From Lachnospiraceae bacterium (GTDB lineage: Bacteria; Bacillota; Clostridia; Lachnospirales; Lachnospiraceae), in contig JAFSTN010000004.1 in NCBI GenBank assembly GCA_017450485.1, forward strand, positions 1 through 57,387: DNA of 57,387 nucleotides. The letters are read 5' to 3'. The notes beneath the pieces are model-generated. The model had not been told where the DNA came from. It did not search any database and saw nothing but the letters and a program-made list of their open reading frames with translations. This document shows, piece after piece, positions 53,861-57,387 of the stretch. The stretch's first letter is position 1. Each line of letters opens with the position of its first letter. Both the position numbers and the translations under genes were made by a program.

Positions 53861-53882
53861 AGCCCGCCGATAAGGACGGGCT
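53861..53882 (-). terminator. Possible terminator after the cation efflux gene
   Basis: AGCCCGTC pairs with GGCGGGCT across a six-base loop (minus strand), followed by TGTATATATATG. The T-tract is interrupted, so it is moderate at best. Confidence 0.5.
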
Positions 53883-53917
53883 GTGTAACATAAAACTCAT
53901 CTGAGCAGACACTTCAC

Positions 53918-55030
53918 TCAGTCCGAAATATCCACATCCGGAGAAATATAGACCGTATAGTCCGGATATGCTTCACTCACCTCACGTGTAAGGATCTCTA
54001 TCGCCCTCGCCGGTGTTTCTCCGAAGTTGATGACCGCATCGAAGCGCATGGTCTTTTTCTCCTGATCCAGGTAGAATCCATGCATCTGCAACACGAAATC
54101 ATGCGATGCCACTATCCGGCGTACGTTATCTCTGATCGTAGCCGCCTCGTCATCATGCGTGTTATATGAGTACACACCTACTCCGGTAAGGATAACCGCC
54201 GTTTCGGAGTAGACGCGCTCCTCAAGTCTCCTCGTCAGACTGTCCACCTCAGCCACAGTCATCGTATCCGGCAGTTCGACATGCACGGAGGCGATGTTCT
54301 TATTCGGTCCGTAATCATTGATGACCAGATCATAAGCTCCGCGGACTGCTTCTTCTTCGCTGATCAGCTTTTTCACTTTCAGAGTAAGCTCTCTGTCTGC
54401 CCGCTGTCCGAGTATGTCGTTCAGCGTTTCGATGAGCATCTCCACGCCTGCCTTGATGATGAAGACCGCGATGATCACACCGACGAAAGCCTCAAGAGAG
54501 AGTCCGAAAAAGATGAAAACAAGTGCGGATACAAGCACAGATGCGGAAAGGATCGCATCAAAAAGCGCATCCGATCCGGAAGCGGTGAGAGCACCGGATT
54601 TAACCTGCTCACCCTTTTTCTTCACATAAGTTCCGAGAACCAGCTTCACGACCACGGCTACCGCTATGATCACGATCGAGACCATTGAATAATCGGCTTC
54701 GACAGGATGTATTATTTTTTTAACGGATTCAACGGCTGATGTGATACCCGCATACAGAACGATCGATGCGACCAGCATGGATGTCAGGTACTCGATACGC
54801 CCGTATCCCAGCGGATGCTTCTTGTCAGGAGCCTTACCCGCAAGATATGCGCCGACGATGGTGATCACACTCGATAGTGCATCCGAGAGATTATTAACGG
54901 CATCCAGGATCACGGCGATCGAATTGGATATGATGCCCACCGCCATCTTGAATATCACCAGCAGGACATTCGTTACGATCCCGAACACGCTCGTCCCCAC
55001 TATGATCTTTTTGCGTTCCGCTTCATTCAT
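53918..55030 (-). CDS. Cation diffusion facilitator family transporter
   Basis: A 370-residue proton-coupled metal exporter. Five or six membrane segments lie in residues 10-210, then a soluble C-terminal domain (about 215-370) that is longer than usual and may bind metal. Putative transport-site residues are N46 and D50 (TM2, NNLSD) and D154 and D158 (TM5, SDALFD). Zinc members usually have a histidine in place of D154, while N/D-xxx-D with D-xxx-D is found in manganese carriers, so manganese is the best guess. It precedes the fusion gene on the same strand; a TATAAT box lies at 55065-55070 but no good -35. Confidence 0.9.
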   Translation of the reverse strand: MNEAERKKIIVGTSVFGIVTNVLLVIFKMAVGIISNSIAVILDAVNNLSDALSSVITIVGAYLAGKAPDKKHPLGYGRIEYLTSMLVASIVLYAGITSAVESVKKIIHPVEADYSMVSIVIIAVAVVVKLVLGTYVKKKGEQVKSGALTASGSDALFDAILSASVLVSALVFIFFGLSLEAFVGVIIAVFIIKAGVEMLIETLNDILGQRADRELTLKVKKLISEEEAVRGAYDLVINDYGPNKNIASVHVELPDTMTVAEVDSLTRRLEERVYSETAVILTGVGVYSYNTHDDEAATIRDNVRRIVASHDFVLQMHGFYLDQEKKTMRFDAVINFGETPARAIEILTREVSEAYPDYTVYISPDVDISD

Positions 55031-55064
55031 AATGTTTTCCTCTGTAGTTTTTTATTGTTTTTGC

Positions 55065-55070
55065 ATTATA
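55065..55070 (-). promoter_or_regulatory. Possible -10 element of the cation efflux gene
   Basis: TATAAT read on the minus strand, about 35 bases upstream of the start codon. No convincing -35 lies 17 bases before it, so activity is uncertain. Confidence 0.4.
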
Positions 55071-55153
55071 CACTAAACGAAGCCTTAAAAGAAGTATCCT
55101 CAGATAAGAATATCTCCTATGGTCTTCTCATAGTCAGCATCGATCAGGGTGAT

Positions 55154-56758
55154 CTATTCTCCGAATTCGGTAAGCTTTTTTGACATAAAAAGGAGCAGAT
55201 CGTCGTCGTTAACGCAGGGCGCATACTGATCCAGCACTTTGTTCCGATACCAGACTCCGCTTCCGTCGGGGATATATCCGCGTTTAACATAGATACGCTG
55301 CGCGGGCCCGTATCCGGAGTGGACCCCGACAGCAAGAAATACCGTGTCCGACAGCCTGGCGGCCTCGCTTTCCGCCACATCGAGGAGCCTGCTTCCGATA
55401 CCTTTGCCATGGATGTCAAAGAACACCGTCAGATCGACGATCTCCGGAATGTTCTTACCGCCCCAGGGGCCTTCAGTCGGATGAAGGACAAGCGTGCACT
55501 GGCCTTTCACCGCTCCTTCATATTCGGCAACGAATACAAGCCTGTCACCTGCTTCCTGCTCCTTATAATAATCCTCATAGATCTTTATCTGCGGATGCCA
55601 TCCATAGGAAAAATATGTGTCATAAAGTATCTTTGCATCCTCCGGCAGCATGCTTCTGATCTTTAAGGTCCCGTCGTCATAATATGTTTTCATTTTTCCC
55701 GGATCATCGTTTCCTGAGGTATGCCGCTCCCACACCATAATGTATTCTTCATCGTTTTCATCGACAGTCTTAAAACCGACATTTTTATACATGCGTACCG
55801 CATAATTGGCTTTCTGCACCGCCAGAGATGCCCGTTCATACCCCTGCGATCCGAGCAGATCAAGCATCCCGACCATCAGCTGTGATCCGATGCCCTGTCC
55901 CCTGTATTCGCTGTACAGAGAGATCGCAAATGACGGAGTCTCATCATCGATATGACCGTAATCATTCATGATACGAGTCCAGACAGCACCCACAACTCTG
56001 CCGTCAGCTTCCGCCACCAGACAGTTATCTCCCGGATGTGCGCCGAAATCGTCCGTATAGACTCTCAGTTCCGGCTTCTCAACGATATCCCTCGCCGGAG
56101 CCTCTACACCTTCGGGAATAAAGATCGCTTCGTACAGAAAATCCTTAAGCAGAGCCGTTTCATCTGCCCTCATTTTTCTGATGATATATGACAGACCGTC
56201 TGGAGTTTTGCTGAGATCTCCCCGGATGGCGCCATGCCAGACTACGTCATGTATCCCGAGATTGTTTTTTCCTGCCTGCCGCAGGATGCCTTCCCGTGTC
56301 ATGCCGGCCTTATCCATCACGCGTCCGGATCTGGGATTATCCACATCATGGCAGGCAGCGACGCGGTTAAGTCCCACAACGTCGAACAGATAATCCATTA
56401 CCCGCCTCAGGGCTTCGCTCATCAGCGCCTGTCCCCAATACGCTCTGCTCATGCAGTATCCGATGTCCGCAGCTTCGATATCTTCATGAAGTTTGACCAC
56501 GGATATGTTACCGATGACCTTTCCGCTCTCCTTATACTCCATGACCCAGTTAAAGTATCCGCCATCCTCATAGTCGGAGATCCATTCCGCAAGAAGGCTC
56601 CTTGTCACCTCAACTTCCGGGTGCGACGGCCAGGTCAGAAATCTGGTCACTTCAGGATCCGATGCCCAGTTATTGAACATGTCATCGGCATCCTCTATCC
56701 TGAATCTGCGCAGGATCAGCCTCTGTGTTTCTATTGTCTGCGTTCCGGTTTTGTTCAT
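55154..56758 (-). CDS. Triple GNAT acetyltransferase fusion
   Basis: A 534-residue protein with three GNAT acetyltransferase domains in series. Domain 1 (about 8-180) is RimJ/RimL-like (ETQRLILRRFRIEDA). Domain 2 (about 185-350) carries the acetyl-CoA loop in YRGQGIGSQLM. Domain 3 (about 360-532) carries HGKGIGSRLLDVAESEA. Each would transfer acetyl from acetyl-CoA to an unknown amine. GAGG lies about 10 bases before the ATG. The TAG stop is followed in frame by 17 sense codons and then TGA, so the gene may once have been longer. Confidence 0.9.
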   Translation of the reverse strand: MNKTGTQTIETQRLILRRFRIEDADDMFNNWASDPEVTRFLTWPSHPEVEVTRSLLAEWISDYEDGGYFNWVMEYKESGKVIGNISVVKLHEDIEAADIGYCMSRAYWGQALMSEALRRVMDYLFDVVGLNRVAACHDVDNPRSGRVMDKAGMTREGILRQAGKNNLGIHDVVWHGAIRGDLSKTPDGLSYIIRKMRADETALLKDFLYEAIFIPEGVEAPARDIVEKPELRVYTDDFGAHPGDNCLVAEADGRVVGAVWTRIMNDYGHIDDETPSFAISLYSEYRGQGIGSQLMVGMLDLLGSQGYERASLAVQKANYAVRMYKNVGFKTVDENDEEYIMVWERHTSGNDDPGKMKTYYDDGTLKIRSMLPEDAKILYDTYFSYGWHPQIKIYEDYYKEQEAGDRLVFVAEYEGAVKGQCTLVLHPTEGPWGGKNIPEIVDLTVFFDIHGKGIGSRLLDVAESEAARLSDTVFLAVGVHSGYGPAQRIYVKRGYIPDGSGVWYRNKVLDQYAPCVNDDDLLLFMSKKLTEFGE

Positions 56759-56911
56759 ACCCTGATATCCTCAGCATTTCCGCCAGTTCCGTAGTATTAT
56801 CGATTATCTCCTTTTCGATCACATATAATTATCCTGTTTCTGATACTTTCATGATAATTCTCTATAATTATATATACTACTGCTACAGATATAATTGCCT
56901 CAGTATATGTG

Positions 56912-57175
56912 TTATAGCATAGATTGGACAATACGAAGCAGTTGCTCTGTGTTGGCGACATCAGTTAATCGCATTTTTCCATCCTGAGCTGTCATTTTCA
57001 ACTGGTGACAATTTGTCACCAGTTGACTTCCCTCTTCTTTTAGTCTCTGTTTTAGTTTGTTCCAATACTTTCTAGCTTTTTCGTAATCAATTTGCTCCGT
57101 AAGAACTCCAACAACATCGACAACCGAAAAATACCATTCTTCCTCATCCTCTACCCATCTCATACACTTTTTCAT
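56912..57175 (-). pseudogene. BRO-N domain fragment
   Basis: An 87-residue ORF matching the BRO-N domain of phage and mobile element proteins: WYFSVVDVVGVLTEQIDYEKARKYW, the SQLVTNCHQLKM motif and the GKMRLTDVANTEQLLRIVQS ending (quoted as patterns). The usual continuation (PSPKAE and the rest) is absent because a stop follows at once, and the N-terminus lacks the normal beginning. So it is a broken remnant, not a working gene. Upstream lies a 102-bp direct repeat of its own middle part. Its base composition is lower in GC than the rest of the window, as expected for mobile DNA. Confidence 0.75.
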
Positions 57176-57387
57176 ATGTATCTATACCAAAGATTGCATT
57201 TGCAGTTTGCTTTTCGGCAATGACATTATTGCATATTTTGTATCCTATCTTCTTATATGTTCTAAGGCGTTTATGATACATTTTTTCACCAGTTGACTTC
57301 CCTCTTCTTTTAGTCTCTGTTTTAGTTTGTTCCAATACTTTCTAGCTTTTTCGTAATCAATTTGCTCCGTAAGAACTCCAACAACAT
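57016..57387. repeat. 102-bp perfect direct repeat within the BRO region
   Basis: 57016-57117 and 57286-57387 are identical over 102 bases, starting TCACCAGTTGACTTCCC. The offset is 270 bases and the second copy is cut by the window end. It suggests a tandem duplication of a BRO-N fragment; the true extent is outside the window. Confidence 0.9.
57144..57335 (-). pseudogene. Gene debris between BRO repeats
   Basis: An ORF of 63 codons. Its first third lies in the repeat and reads the BRO sequence in a different frame, so that part is not meaningful. The last part, ending ANAIFGIDTYEKVYEMGRG, has coding-like composition but I do not recognise it. Treated as remnant sequence. Confidence 0.4.

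Noticed and set aside
56758-56823. Small ORF overlapping the triple-GNAT start (about 46 codons from a GTG near 56822)
   Set aside because: It begins VIEKEIIDNTTELAEML and looks coding-like, but it overlaps the real start in another frame and there is no strong support; it may be an upstream ORF only.

Overview
The window reads as a chromosomal segment of a Clostridia-class Firmicute, most likely family Lachnospiraceae. The inference rests on several things. Small conserved families that I associate with Lachnospiraceae are present (a DUF6145-like protein beside birA, DUF6077 and DUF6020 membrane proteins, and an 88-residue protein ending in IEED). Shine-Dalgarno sites are strong, promoters are sigmaA type with exactly 17-base spacers, and metK sits under a SAM-I riboswitch. 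Gene order and protein sequences also fit. Almost every gene lies on the minus strand; one HD-GYP gene is on the plus strand. No rRNA, tRNA, CRISPR array or complete insertion sequence was seen.

Layout, left to right (the transcription direction of most genes is right to left). 1-543: end of a partial gene, a possible 26-codon ORF and an intergenic stretch with short repeats. 544-7574: greA-lysS from a consensus promoter, and the run sleB-like hydrolase / NfeD / SPFH / biotin ligase / DUF6145 / dusB. 7689-14318: metK (SAM-I riboswitch), dnaE, pfkA and a SpoU-type rRNA methylase. 14713-15780: the plus-strand HD-GYP protein, divergent from metK. 15842-20703: murA, a LysM-G5-M23 peptidase, a coiled-coil membrane protein, a small alarmone synthetase and a conserved small protein. 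20789-31932: UDP-sugar pyrophosphorylase and a compact cluster of surface-polymer type genes (radical SAM/SPASM protein, FAD oxidoreductase, DUF6020 and DUF6077 membrane proteins, a membrane protein, MBOAT acyltransferase and SGNH-like partner). 32012-35086: pyrC-pyrK-pyrD for pyrimidine synthesis. 35140-45677: plsC, a degenerate GH9-like lipoprotein coupled to aconitase, glycogen phosphorylase and ileS. 45757-51797: a membrane-anchored alpha/beta hydrolase, a divergent SecA without the usual zinc tail, and a large lipoprotein coupled to it. 51978-56758: a Gfo/Idh/MocA-aldo/keto reductase fusion, a cation efflux carrier and a triple-GNAT fusion. 56912-57387: broken BRO-N sequence carrying a perfect 102-bp direct repeat that runs into the window end.

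The best candidates for something undescribed are the compact radical-SAM/FAD/DUF6020/DUF6077/MBOAT/SGNH cluster (22957-31932) and the SecA paralogue translationally coupled to a lipoprotein (46759-51797). At a smaller scale, a metK terminator doubles as the sequestering stem for the dnaE ribosome-binding site, and short tandem repeats lie just after stop codons at several places, two of which duplicate the stop codon and last codons of the gene.
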